A DNA stretch of 64,000 bases, taken from positions 372,001 to 436,000 of the forward strand of contig CANMCX010000003.1 in the NCBI GenBank assembly GCA_947496465.1, read 5' to 3'. The number at the start of each line of letters is the position of its first letter. The first letter of the stretch is position 1. Positions 17,779 through 25,767 of this stretch are shown here, piece by piece. A program made the position numbers and the translations under genes. Origin of the DNA: Marinifilum_A sediminis. Its GTDB lineage: Bacteria; Bacteroidota; Bacteroidia; Bacteroidales; Marinifilaceae. Under the pieces are notes generated by a model. It ran no database searches. It was not told where the DNA came from and saw nothing but the letters and a program-made list of their open reading frames with translations.

Positions 17779-17784
17779 AGGAGG
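17779..17784 (+). promoter_or_regulatory. Consensus Shine-Dalgarno of the 415-residue orphan
   Basis: AGGAGG lies 10 nt before the ATG at 17795 and fixes that start. Confidence 0.75.
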
Positions 17785-17794
17785 ACTATTTGTT

Positions 17795-19042
17795 ATGGCA
17801 AAAAAGAAGAAAAAAGGCAAAAACAAGCAAGTTATACGTAAACCCTTAACTAGAAAGGAAGGTATTAAGGTGTTTGAAAAAAAGATGTATGAATTTTTAA
17901 TTAACAAGTTTCCTCATAAATACGAGCTTCGTTTTACACAAAAAGAAATGAAGTACATGTATATTTATCGGATTGTGGTGCCAAATCCGGTCAAAACCGA
18001 AGGTCAGAATACGAGTGCCAATGAACTGAATCGAATTGGACATATTATTCAAAAGAAATTGCGTGAACCTATGTTATGTCATGATGGAGAATGGTACAGT
18101 ACTATTGAATTGGGATTGTTGTATTGCTATTTTAATAATATGAATAACAATAATACTACACCTCAAAGGCGTATGGAATTGTGGCAGTATATTGGGAGTG
18201 CCAGTAAAATTGAATTAAGTCCTGATCAAATAACTATGCATTATGTAGCTGCATTTAGAAAAACCGTTACAGCTATTTCGAGTGTTAGAAATATGATTTA
18301 TAGCTTGGATCTGCGTGAAACGTATTGTGATCCAAATAATCCTGCATTAGAATTTGGTCATCGGTTGGGCGTTGGATATGCAAGTAAAAAATCAATTGAT
18401 ATTAATGGGAATTCCAGATTGGTTTATCGATTTGTTTTGCCACGCATACATAATGAGCCTTGGTATGGGCAAATGTATGCTTCAGACTTAAAAGAGGTGT
18501 ATAGCGGAAATAAGAAAATGCTGGATATATATATTCAATCTCATGCCTTGGAACGCTTAAGGGAAAGGTTAGACTTGTTGGATGAAGAAGCTATCAACTA
18601 TGCCATATACGAAAATTTTGATGCACTTCAATTCACTATCTTAAGTAACGGTTACATCTTAATTACAATTAAATTGTTTCAATGCAAAGTAGGTTACTTT
18701 ATTGCCAATATTATTAAGGATGATTTTGTAATTCGAACCTTCCTGTTTATTACCCATGCTACCACTCCGGAAGGAGATAAACTAAAAGAGATCTGTGGAT
18801 TGGGAAGAAATGATGTGCCTTACTGGAAGATAGATCGCTTGAGTACTTTTATGAATGTGGATGCAGAACAATATCCTAAACTATCTGCCATGTTCGAAGA
18901 GGCGGGCTGTGGAGATTTGTTTAAACTCCATAATGAAGAATTCTCGGTTGAAGCCATGCAAACTGCCAATTTGGATGGCTTAAGAGATTATATCAAAAGT
19001 GGAAAGCAGGAGGTGTCCGATGAGGTGCTGGAATCGAGTTGA
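17795..19042 (+). CDS. Uncharacterised soluble protein, 415 residues
   Basis: I do not recognise this protein. It has no signal peptide and no membrane segment. The N terminus (residues 1-22) is very basic, MAKKKKKGKNKQ, as in nucleic-acid-binding or ribosome-associated proteins. Residues near 246-262 read IQSHALERLRERLDLLD, a His-x-x-x-Arg-x-x-x-Arg pattern like that of some toxin-fold and DUF4258-type proteins, but the match is weak. The acidic tail ends in EVSDEVLESS. It stands alone, with a consensus Shine-Dalgarno and a long structured intergenic region upstream. It converges with the MATE gene. A role in RNA or ribosome biology is a guess from the basic tail only. Confidence 0.8.
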   Translation: MAKKKKKGKNKQVIRKPLTRKEGIKVFEKKMYEFLINKFPHKYELRFTQKEMKYMYIYRIVVPNPVKTEGQNTSANELNRIGHIIQKKLREPMLCHDGEWYSTIELGLLYCYFNNMNNNNTTPQRRMELWQYIGSASKIELSPDQITMHYVAAFRKTVTAISSVRNMIYSLDLRETYCDPNNPALEFGHRLGVGYASKKSIDINGNSRLVYRFVLPRIHNEPWYGQMYASDLKEVYSGNKKMLDIYIQSHALERLRERLDLLDEEAINYAIYENFDALQFTILSNGYILITIKLFQCKVGYFIANIIKDDFVIRTFLFITHATTPEGDKLKEICGLGRNDVPYWKIDRLSTFMNVDAEQYPKLSAMFEEAGCGDLFKLHNEEFSVEAMQTANLDGLRDYIKSGKQEVSDEVLESS

Positions 19043-19068
19043 TCCTCAGCACCCATGGAAAAATAATC

Positions 19069-20406
19069 TTAGTACTTTTTAAGGATGTATTTGTATCGTA
19101 TTTGGAAAAGAACCGAACAAACTAGCAATCCTACTGGAAATCCGAACCAAATTCCTACTGCACCAAAATTCCATTTAAAAGCAGATAGATAACTGAATGG
19201 AATAGAAATAAGAAAATAGGAGATAAATGTGATGATGGCAGGAATTCTAGCATCGGCAAAACCTCTTAAGGTTCCCGCAAGTATAATTTGAATTCCATCT
19301 ACCAGTTGGAAGATACTACAAACAATTAGCATTTGTGCCGCCAGGTTTATAACTGTAATATCTTTTGTAAATAGGAGAGGTAACAGATGGCGTGCACCTA
19401 TAAATACAATAACAATAATAGCAGAATAGAGGTACATTAAATTCATCGCTGTTTTAGTCGCTCTAATAATCCCATCATTATTGTTTTCACCTTTATAGTG
19501 ACTAACACGGATGGTTGTACCAGCTCCTAAGCCCTGATAAATCATGAAACCGAGGGTAGAGAGGGTAATTGCTATTTGGTGTGCAGCCAGGTCGGCTTCG
19601 GTTAGCCAACCCATCATAATAGCACATAAACCAAAAGCACTAGCTTCCATCACAATTTGTCCGCCCAAAGGAATTCCCAGTTTTATAATACCTACAAATC
19701 TGTTCCAGGAGAAAACGCTTTGCTTGTGCAATTTCGCGAAGAGTTTGAATTTATTATTTCTATAAAAAAGAATGATAAAAGAGAGAGCCATAAATATTCG
19801 AGCCAATAAGGTTCCAATACCCGCACCAGTTAGCCCCATTTCGGGAGCGCCAAATTTACCATACATAAACACATAATTACCCATCGTGTTTATCACATTA
19901 GCCCAAAGCATAATTTTCATGGCTGTTTTTGTATCGCCCACACCTTCGGCAAATTGTTTGTAGCCATAAAATACCATCATTGGGATTACCGATGTCATTA
20001 ATATTGCCAAATAATCCCGCGAAGGTTTCAGGATGGATTCGGGTTGTCCCATGTAAGGAATCAATACATATAAAATCAGTAATAGTAAGGCTAAAGCTAC
20101 GCCCATAAAGGCATTGGCGAGTATCCCATTTTTTATCCATGATCCTATTGAATCGTGATCTTTTTCGCCCCAGCTTTTGCCAATTAGCGGGGTTAAGGCA
20201 AAGGAATATCCCATTCCGAATATCAATACCAGACTGAATAAGGTGTTTGTGAATGATGCCGCGGCAAAGGGTATGGTACCCAATTGTCCAATCATTACAT
20301 TGTCGATTAATCCGACGGTAATTTGTCCTGCCTGTGCGATAATCACAGGAATGCTTAGTGAAAGTGTCTTTTTGTATTCACCAGTTTCTTGCTTCCAAAA
20401 TCTCAT
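19069..20406 (-). CDS. MATE family multidrug efflux transporter
   Basis: A 445-residue transporter with 12 predicted helices in two repeats. The first helix region reads LSLSIPVIIAQAGQITVGLIDNVMIGQLG, characteristic of MATE, and the half-way repeat begins GIIKLGIPLGGQIVMEAS. It exports cationic drugs or metabolites in exchange for Na+ or H+. The ATG at 20406 (MRFWKQETGEYK) was preferred; an ATG 30 bases upstream adds ten residues. It diverges from the Crp/Fnr-type regulator across 335 bases, so that regulator is a candidate controller. The natural substrate is unknown. Confidence 0.93.
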   Translation of the reverse strand: MRFWKQETGEYKKTLSLSIPVIIAQAGQITVGLIDNVMIGQLGTIPFAAASFTNTLFSLVLIFGMGYSFALTPLIGKSWGEKDHDSIGSWIKNGILANAFMGVALALLLLILYVLIPYMGQPESILKPSRDYLAILMTSVIPMMVFYGYKQFAEGVGDTKTAMKIMLWANVINTMGNYVFMYGKFGAPEMGLTGAGIGTLLARIFMALSFIILFYRNNKFKLFAKLHKQSVFSWNRFVGIIKLGIPLGGQIVMEASAFGLCAIMMGWLTEADLAAHQIAITLSTLGFMIYQGLGAGTTIRVSHYKGENNNDGIIRATKTAMNLMYLYSAIIVIVFIGARHLLPLLFTKDITVINLAAQMLIVCSIFQLVDGIQIILAGTLRGFADARIPAIITFISYFLISIPFSYLSAFKWNFGAVGIWFGFPVGLLVCSVLFQIRYKYILKKY

Positions 20407-20436
20407 AATAAGCTTAAAATTGACCTGTATACTCAA

Positions 20437-20741
20437 TCCTATATCTTAAATGCTAAGTGATATTTTCACAAACAAATAAGATATTCTGCAATTGAAATAC
20501 AGATGTTGTTAATAAATGAAATGGGAATAAAACGAAAGCTTACCCTATAGTTTACCTCTTTTGTTTTGTACTCTTTTCGAAACTGGCGTTACGGATTTCA
20601 AGCTGTGAAATGTGGCAAAACAAATATCCGATGCAAACGAGTCGTTGTATTTCTATACCCTGTTTGTTCTGACTGCAAATATATTTTAGTCTAATAGCTT
20701 TTTGCTTTACATTTGTTAAGTCTTAATCGAAAATTGTTTTT
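20437..20741. other. Divergent intergenic region between MATE and Crp/Fnr genes
   Basis: No gene is seen. A TAnnTTTG-type -7 element, TACATTTG (20708-20715), precedes the Crp/Fnr gene, with no clear -33 box. No convincing operator or terminator was found. Confidence 0.5.
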
Positions 20742-21317
20742 ATGAGGAATGTAATGTCTGCCATCGATAGGTATTATAAGTTGTCGAATCAAAGCAAAGA
20801 TCTTATCATTAGTGAGCTTGAACCTTTCCGTTTGAAGAAGGGCGATATTTTGATACATGAACATAGGTCGTCACCTTTTTTATATTTTATCGAAAAAGGA
20901 GCTGTGAAGAATCATTATATCGATGATAAGGGCAACAAACAAGTGGTTTGGTTCGGTTTCGAAGGCGACATTTGTTTTTCTCTAAATTCTTATATCAACA
21001 TGTCGTATATGCACGAAACCACCGAATTGATTGAAGATAGTTTGTTTTATAGAGTGAAAATAGTTCATGTGAAATCTTTGTTTCAGGATTATTTGGATTG
21101 GGCAAATTGGGGACGTTGCTTCATGGAAAATGTTTTTATAAAAACAGTAAAGGAATTGGATGAGTATAAGGCATTAACAGCGAAAGAAAAATATCTCAGC
21201 TTAATTGGACAAAATCAGAATGTGAAGGAAAGAGTACCCTTAAAAGATATTGCATCCTATTTGGGGGTATCGGCTGTTACCATAAGTCGATTAAGAAAAG
21301 AATTGGGCGGAAGATAG
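20742..21317 (+). CDS. Crp/Fnr family transcriptional regulator
   Basis: A 191-residue regulator. Residues 1-115 form a cyclic-nucleotide-binding-like beta barrel (LKKGDILIHEHRSSPFLYFIEKGAVKNHY), and residues 160-191 hold the winged helix-turn-helix VPLKDIASYLGVSAVTISRLRKEL. There is no Fnr-type N-terminal cysteine cluster, so oxygen sensing by iron-sulfur is unlikely. The cAMP-contact residues of Crp are not evident, so the effector is unknown. The protein is short compared with Crp (about 210). It diverges from the MATE gene and may regulate it. Confidence 0.88.
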   Translation: MRNVMSAIDRYYKLSNQSKDLIISELEPFRLKKGDILIHEHRSSPFLYFIEKGAVKNHYIDDKGNKQVVWFGFEGDICFSLNSYINMSYMHETTELIEDSLFYRVKIVHVKSLFQDYLDWANWGRCFMENVFIKTVKELDEYKALTAKEKYLSLIGQNQNVKERVPLKDIASYLGVSAVTISRLRKELGGR

Positions 21318-21559
21318 GAGGTGAAAACAACAATTTTTTGTGAATACTTCATGAGTTATACTGCAACAATATGTTTGAGTATTTCATGATTCAAACTTTT
21401 CGGTATTCGCCTAAGTTACCACTTTCGGAGGAGAAAGCTTTAAAAAAAATGTGGCTTGTATAGGAGTGAAACTATTTACGGGAAGCTAATTAATTGGCAG
21501 GAATTAGGAATGATTTATTGTTTATTCCCTAAAAAAAGTTAGCTTGCAGTCCCCTGATT

Positions 21560-22438
21560 ATGATTACACAATCTTTTAAAAAGAGAATGACTGCCATGAA
21601 AATTCTTGAATTACAAAATGCGAATCACGATCATTTGTCCTTTCAAATTGTAGATGTCAAGCATAATCCTATGTATGATTATAAGAAAAAGCATAGGCAT
21701 GATTACTTTGAATTTATTTTGTTTGAGAAAGGGGGAGAAGGTTCACAATTGATCGATTTTGTCGAATATCCAATAAGTGAAAAAACATTGGATATTGTGA
21801 TGCCTAATCAAGTTCATTTGTTAAATCGTCTTAACGAGGAAAATGGTATCATTCTTCAGTTTACAAAAGAGTTTTTACACTCCAGTCTTTTACTATCTCA
21901 TATCGATTTTACCTCATCTTTACGGATGAATCCACATACGAAATTGACTTCTGAAAATTTCGATACCCTATTTGATAGTTTTAAAAAATTAAAGAGGTTG
22001 TACAATTCTGATAAAAAATTTAAAACTCAGCAGTTGCGACATTTGTTTGCCTATGTTTTTTATCAGGTGCTTGATGTTTTACCTAAAAAATCAGAAGCTA
22101 TGGTTCGTGATAATTTGATAAATCAATTTATCGATTTAGTTGAATGTAATTTTAAGGTAAATAGGACGGTGGCTTTTTATGCAAATAAACTAAATGTATC
22201 GCTTAGTAAGCTGAATACCGAATTAAAAGAAAAAGTTGGAAAAACACCTTTGCAGGTCATTCACGGCTTATTAATCCTTGAAATTAAGAGATTGCTTATG
22301 ATCGAACAATTAACACACAAGGAAATCAGTTATCGACTCAATTTTGATAGTCAGAGTTCTTATAGCCGATTTGTCTTGAAAAATCTCGGTTGTAAACCGT
22401 CAGAACTAAAAGAACAACTTCAGAATATTCTACAATAA
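21560..22438 (+). CDS. AraC family transcriptional regulator
   Basis: A 292-residue protein with an N-terminal cupin-like sensing domain (KKHRHDYFEFILFEKGGEG near residues 45-63) and a C-terminal AraC double helix-turn-helix (FYANKLNVSLSKLNTELKEKVGKTP, then LTHKEISYRLNFDSQSSYSRF). In-frame ATGs at 21587 and 21596 are alternative starts; none has a clear ribosome site. The gene precedes the LysE-type exporter on the same strand by 101 bases, so it may control that exporter. The effector is unknown. Confidence 0.88.
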   Translation: MITQSFKKRMTAMKILELQNANHDHLSFQIVDVKHNPMYDYKKKHRHDYFEFILFEKGGEGSQLIDFVEYPISEKTLDIVMPNQVHLLNRLNEENGIILQFTKEFLHSSLLLSHIDFTSSLRMNPHTKLTSENFDTLFDSFKKLKRLYNSDKKFKTQQLRHLFAYVFYQVLDVLPKKSEAMVRDNLINQFIDLVECNFKVNRTVAFYANKLNVSLSKLNTELKEKVGKTPLQVIHGLLILEIKRLLMIEQLTHKEISYRLNFDSQSSYSRFVLKNLGCKPSELKEQLQNILQ

Positions 22439-22539
22439 ATCAAGAGAACTATAAATAGCACAATTTTAAGTGAATTTTGCTAATGTCACCTGATCCATTT
22501 CCCGCTTTCTTTGAATTTCTAAAAAAGGAGTTGTAAGAA

Positions 22540-23169
22540 ATGGAAATAGAATTGGTATTGTCTTTTTTAAGTGCATCCTTGATTTTATCAATTATGCCTG
22601 GTCCTGATAATATTTTTGTATTAACAGAAAGTGTTACGAAAGGGCACCAAAATGGTATTGCTATTTCGATGGGTTTATCGCTTGGCGTAATGATTCATAC
22701 ATTGGCAGCAGCTTTAGGTTTGTCCTTAATTATTCAACAATCGGCATTGGTCTTTTCCGTAATTAAGTATTTAGGTGCTGCCTACTTACTTTATTTGGCA
22801 ATTACCGCCTTAAGAGATAAATCGAAGAGTAACAAGGATGAGCAGATTCAGGAAAATGAGACAATGAGTTGGATGCAATTGATTCGTAAGGGATTCTTAA
22901 TGAATGTTCTAAATCCTAAAGTATCACTATTTTTTATTGCCTTCTTGCCACAATTTGTAAGTAATTCAGGTATCAATATTAGCATACAAATGATTGTATT
23001 GGGATTTATTTTTATGATTCAATCATTAGTAGTATTTAGTTTGATTGCGATTCTTTCAGGTCGATTGAATCAGTATTTGGACAGTCCGAAGTTTTGGAAG
23101 ATTACCCGGTGGAGTAAGTTTGGAGTCTTATCTGTCTTGGCAGGATTGCTATTGGTATCGGAAAAATAA
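22540..23169 (+). CDS. LysE/RhtB family amino-acid exporter
   Basis: A 209-residue inner-membrane exporter with about six helices. The N-terminal motif IMPGPDNIFVLTESVTKGHQNG is the hallmark of the family, and KGFLMNVLNPKVSLFFIAFLPQF is the second conserved block. It exports amino acids such as homoserine, threonine or lysine in relatives; the substrate here is not known. GGAG lies 9 nt before the ATG. It follows the AraC regulator and ends in a strong terminator, so the pair may be a regulator-exporter unit. Confidence 0.92.
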   Translation: MEIELVLSFLSASLILSIMPGPDNIFVLTESVTKGHQNGIAISMGLSLGVMIHTLAAALGLSLIIQQSALVFSVIKYLGAAYLLYLAITALRDKSKSNKDEQIQENETMSWMQLIRKGFLMNVLNPKVSLFFIAFLPQFVSNSGINISIQMIVLGFIFMIQSLVVFSLIAILSGRLNQYLDSPKFWKITRWSKFGVLSVLAGLLLVSEK

Positions 23170-23226
23170 TAAACTTGAGTATTAACCTACTAGTATATTT
23201 AATGATCTTAGGGGATCAGAATTGTG

Positions 23227-23257
23227 AAGTCACCTTTTGGTGACTTTTTTTGTTTTT
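23227..23257 (+). terminator. Intrinsic terminator of the LysE gene
   Basis: An 8-bp perfect stem AAGTCACC/GGTGACTT (23227-23234 with 23239-23246) and a TTTT loop are followed by T5-G-T5. Confidence 0.92.
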
Positions 23258-23430
23258 ACAGTTAACAGTATGTTGTTTTAGCACAATTTTATGTTGATAT
23301 TGCTAAATGTTTCGAACTTAATTCTGTGTTACTTTATATTGTCAAATAAAAAAACATTTGGTGAGTATAGGGGAAAGGTGCATTGTGGTTAATGGGATTT
23401 TTCCCCTTTCTTAATTGCAATGATTTAGTA

Positions 23431-23463
23431 AAAAAAATAGGTCGTCACGAATGACAACCTATT
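23431..23463 (-). terminator. Intrinsic terminator of the beta-glucan locus
   Basis: Arms 23436-23447 and 23452-23463 pair over 12 bp with one wobble around the loop CGAA. Read leftward it continues as a T run. It lies 30 bases after the stop of the last GH3 gene and should end the 15.7-kb leftward unit. The 324-bp gap from 23170 to 23493 holds this, the LysE terminator and nothing else recognisable. Confidence 0.88.
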
Positions 23464-23493
23464 GGTACAAAAAATCACATAATACTAACTAAA

Positions 23494-25767
23494 TTATTGT
23501 ATAAAACTAACTACTATTTTCTGAACTTCTTGAGAATTTGTTCCAACGTAAATGTTATAATCTCCACTCTCAAATAAAAACTCACCTTCAGGAGAATAGT
23601 ATCCTAAATCTTTTTGGTTCAATTCGAATATAATTTTTCGTTCTTCATTAACTGCCAGCTTAATTTTCTTGAAAGCTTTTAATTCTTTAACAGGTCTGGC
23701 AAAAGATGCTGAAGGAGCCTGAATGTAGACTTGTACTACTTCTTCACCTTCATATTTTCCTGTATTTGATAATAGAAGACTAAGTTTTATTGATTCGTTT
23801 AACTGATAAGATTCTTTATCGATTTTAACCTGAGAATAGGTGAAATTTGTGTAGCTCAAACCATATCCGAAAGGAAATAAAGGAGTATTTGGAGCATCGG
23901 TATAGTGTGACCAAAATACATTCCCCGATGGAGTAGGACGACCAGTTTTCATGTGATTGTAATAAATTGGACATTGTCCAACATTGCGAGGAAAAGACAT
24001 GGTCAATTTCCCAGCTGGATTGTAATCACCAAAAAGAACATCAGCAATTGCATTGCCAGATTCGCTACCTGCAAACCAGGTTTCTAAAATGGCATCAGCT
24101 TTTTCAGCAAGTTCGGGAATGGCTATTGGGCGACCATTCATTAACACTACAACCACGTTTTTATTTACTTTACGTATTGCATGGAACAGTTCCATTTGCA
24201 AGCCTTTTAACTGTATATCAGTTTGACTTCTTGCTTCTCCTGTCTGCCAGCAATCCTCTCCAATTGTTAGCAATACAACCTCAGATTGTTTTGCAGCTTT
24301 AATGGCTTCTGAAAATTCAGATCTGTCATTATTGTTGTAGGTGAGTTCTTGTAAGAAACTTCTTTCCCCAACAGTTAGGTCACAACCTTTAGCGTAATTA
24401 ATTTTTGTATTGGGCGATACTGCTGCCTTAACACCTTCAAGTAATGATACAGCAGAGTTGGTAATTGCTTTTGCTCGCCAACTTCCTAATGGAACATCTT
24501 TATCATTGGCTAATGGACCAATTATGGCTAATGATTTGATCTCTTTTGAAAGAGGAAGGATTTGTCTGTTATTTTTTAGCAAGACCATCGATCGTTTGGC
24601 AACTTTTCTTGCAGCAGATCTATTTTCTTCATTGTAAATCCGTTCTTTTTCTCTCTCTGGATTTGAATATTTGTATGGATCATCAAACAATCCTAGCTTG
24701 TATTTAATTTTTAAAATACGGCGGACTGCATCATCAATTAAGTTTTCATCAACTTTTCCTTCTGCTACCAATTCTTTTAAATAGGGCAGATAAGCATCCG
24801 ATTCCATATCCATATCCGAACCTGCATTAAGACACCTTTCTGCAGCTTTTTTTAAATCTTTTGCTGCACCATGATAAGCTACTTCCTCAATGCTTCCCCA
24901 ATCGGATACCACAAATCCTTCATATTTCCATTCGCCTTTCAGTAAATCTCGTTGCAGATATTTATTTGCTGTTGCCGGTGTACCATTAATAATATTAAAG
25001 GAGTTCATAAATGTGGCAACTCCCGAATTGGCAACTGCTTTAAACGGAGGAAGAACAATATTGTGTAGTGTATAGCTTCCAATGTCAACTGTATTGTAAT
25101 CTCTACCTGATTCTGAAAATCCATAAGCTGCGAAATGCTTGGCACAAGCAGCAATTGTATAATCATCGGAAAGATCATCGCCTTGAAAACCTTGGACGCG
25201 GGCAAGGGAAAAGATGCTAGCCAAATAAGGATCTTCTCCACAGCCTTCCATTACGCGTCCCCAGCGAGCATCTCTGCCAACATCCATCATAGGTGCGAAT
25301 GTCCAGTGCAGACCTGCTGCCGAAGCTTCTTTTGCCGCTACCTCTGCTGAAAGTTTTGCCATTTCGGGTTCCCAGGATGATGCTTCTGCCAGTGGGATAG
25401 GAAACATGGTTTTGTAACCATGAATTACATCGTAAGCAAACATCATTGGAATTCCCAGTCGGCTGTTTTCTACAGCCAGTTTTTGTGCTTCATAAGTTTC
25501 AGAGGCTCCATTTACATTAAGCATAGAGCCTACTTTTCCATTTTTAATATTATCAAGTTGATTCTGAATATTATCATTTTTGGGAGCCGGACCAGTCATT
25601 TCCCATCTACTCGTACATTGGTTCAATTGACCAATCTTTTCTTGTAAATTCATTTTAGACATCAAGTCATTTACAAACTTATCAGCTTTACTTGCAGTTG
25701 TGTCTTGTTTGGAACAAGCCGAAAGTAGCAAGAAGTAAATTATCCCAAAAATTAAATATTTTCTCAT
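23494..25767 (-). CDS. GH3 beta-glucosidase, lipoprotein (BglX-like)
   Basis: A 757-residue glycoside hydrolase of family 3 with the BglX layout: N-terminal TIM-barrel domain, alpha/beta sandwich and C-terminal FnIII-like domain. The likely nucleophile is Asp289 in GFVVSDWGS, and the likely acid/base lies in GEDCWQTGEARSQTD of the sandwich. The lipoprotein signal LLLSAC puts a lipid on Cys18, so it is membrane-anchored. It removes beta-linked glucose from the non-reducing end of oligosaccharides. Its ATG directly follows the TAG of the upstream GH3, so translation may be coupled. It is the last gene of the NrtR-led leftward locus. Confidence 0.94.
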   Translation of the reverse strand: MRKYLIFGIIYFLLLSACSKQDTTASKADKFVNDLMSKMNLQEKIGQLNQCTSRWEMTGPAPKNDNIQNQLDNIKNGKVGSMLNVNGASETYEAQKLAVENSRLGIPMMFAYDVIHGYKTMFPIPLAEASSWEPEMAKLSAEVAAKEASAAGLHWTFAPMMDVGRDARWGRVMEGCGEDPYLASIFSLARVQGFQGDDLSDDYTIAACAKHFAAYGFSESGRDYNTVDIGSYTLHNIVLPPFKAVANSGVATFMNSFNIINGTPATANKYLQRDLLKGEWKYEGFVVSDWGSIEEVAYHGAAKDLKKAAERCLNAGSDMDMESDAYLPYLKELVAEGKVDENLIDDAVRRILKIKYKLGLFDDPYKYSNPEREKERIYNEENRSAARKVAKRSMVLLKNNRQILPLSKEIKSLAIIGPLANDKDVPLGSWRAKAITNSAVSLLEGVKAAVSPNTKINYAKGCDLTVGERSFLQELTYNNNDRSEFSEAIKAAKQSEVVLLTIGEDCWQTGEARSQTDIQLKGLQMELFHAIRKVNKNVVVVLMNGRPIAIPELAEKADAILETWFAGSESGNAIADVLFGDYNPAGKLTMSFPRNVGQCPIYYNHMKTGRPTPSGNVFWSHYTDAPNTPLFPFGYGLSYTNFTYSQVKIDKESYQLNESIKLSLLLSNTGKYEGEEVVQVYIQAPSASFARPVKELKAFKKIKLAVNEERKIIFELNQKDLGYYSPEGEFLFESGDYNIYVGTNSQEVQKIVVSFIQ

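Larger units (their letters stand above)
17275..17794. other. Intergenic region with repeated heptamer and structured leader
   Basis: No long gene. Four copies of ACTATTA or its complement lie at 17471-17477, 17502-17508, 17522-17528 and 17534-17540; the last two are part of a perfect 11-bp inverted repeat with a 3-nt loop (17519-17543). Further on, a 7-bp inverted repeat, GACAGAT (17606-17612) and ATCTGTC (17642-17648), encloses the start of a 31-codon reading frame (17611-17706). Confidence 0.55.

Noticed and set aside
20581..20620. TTTCA-AGCTG-TGAAA as a Crp/Fnr operator
   Set aside because: The dyad is only five base pairs and occurs once, so it is not distinguishable from chance.
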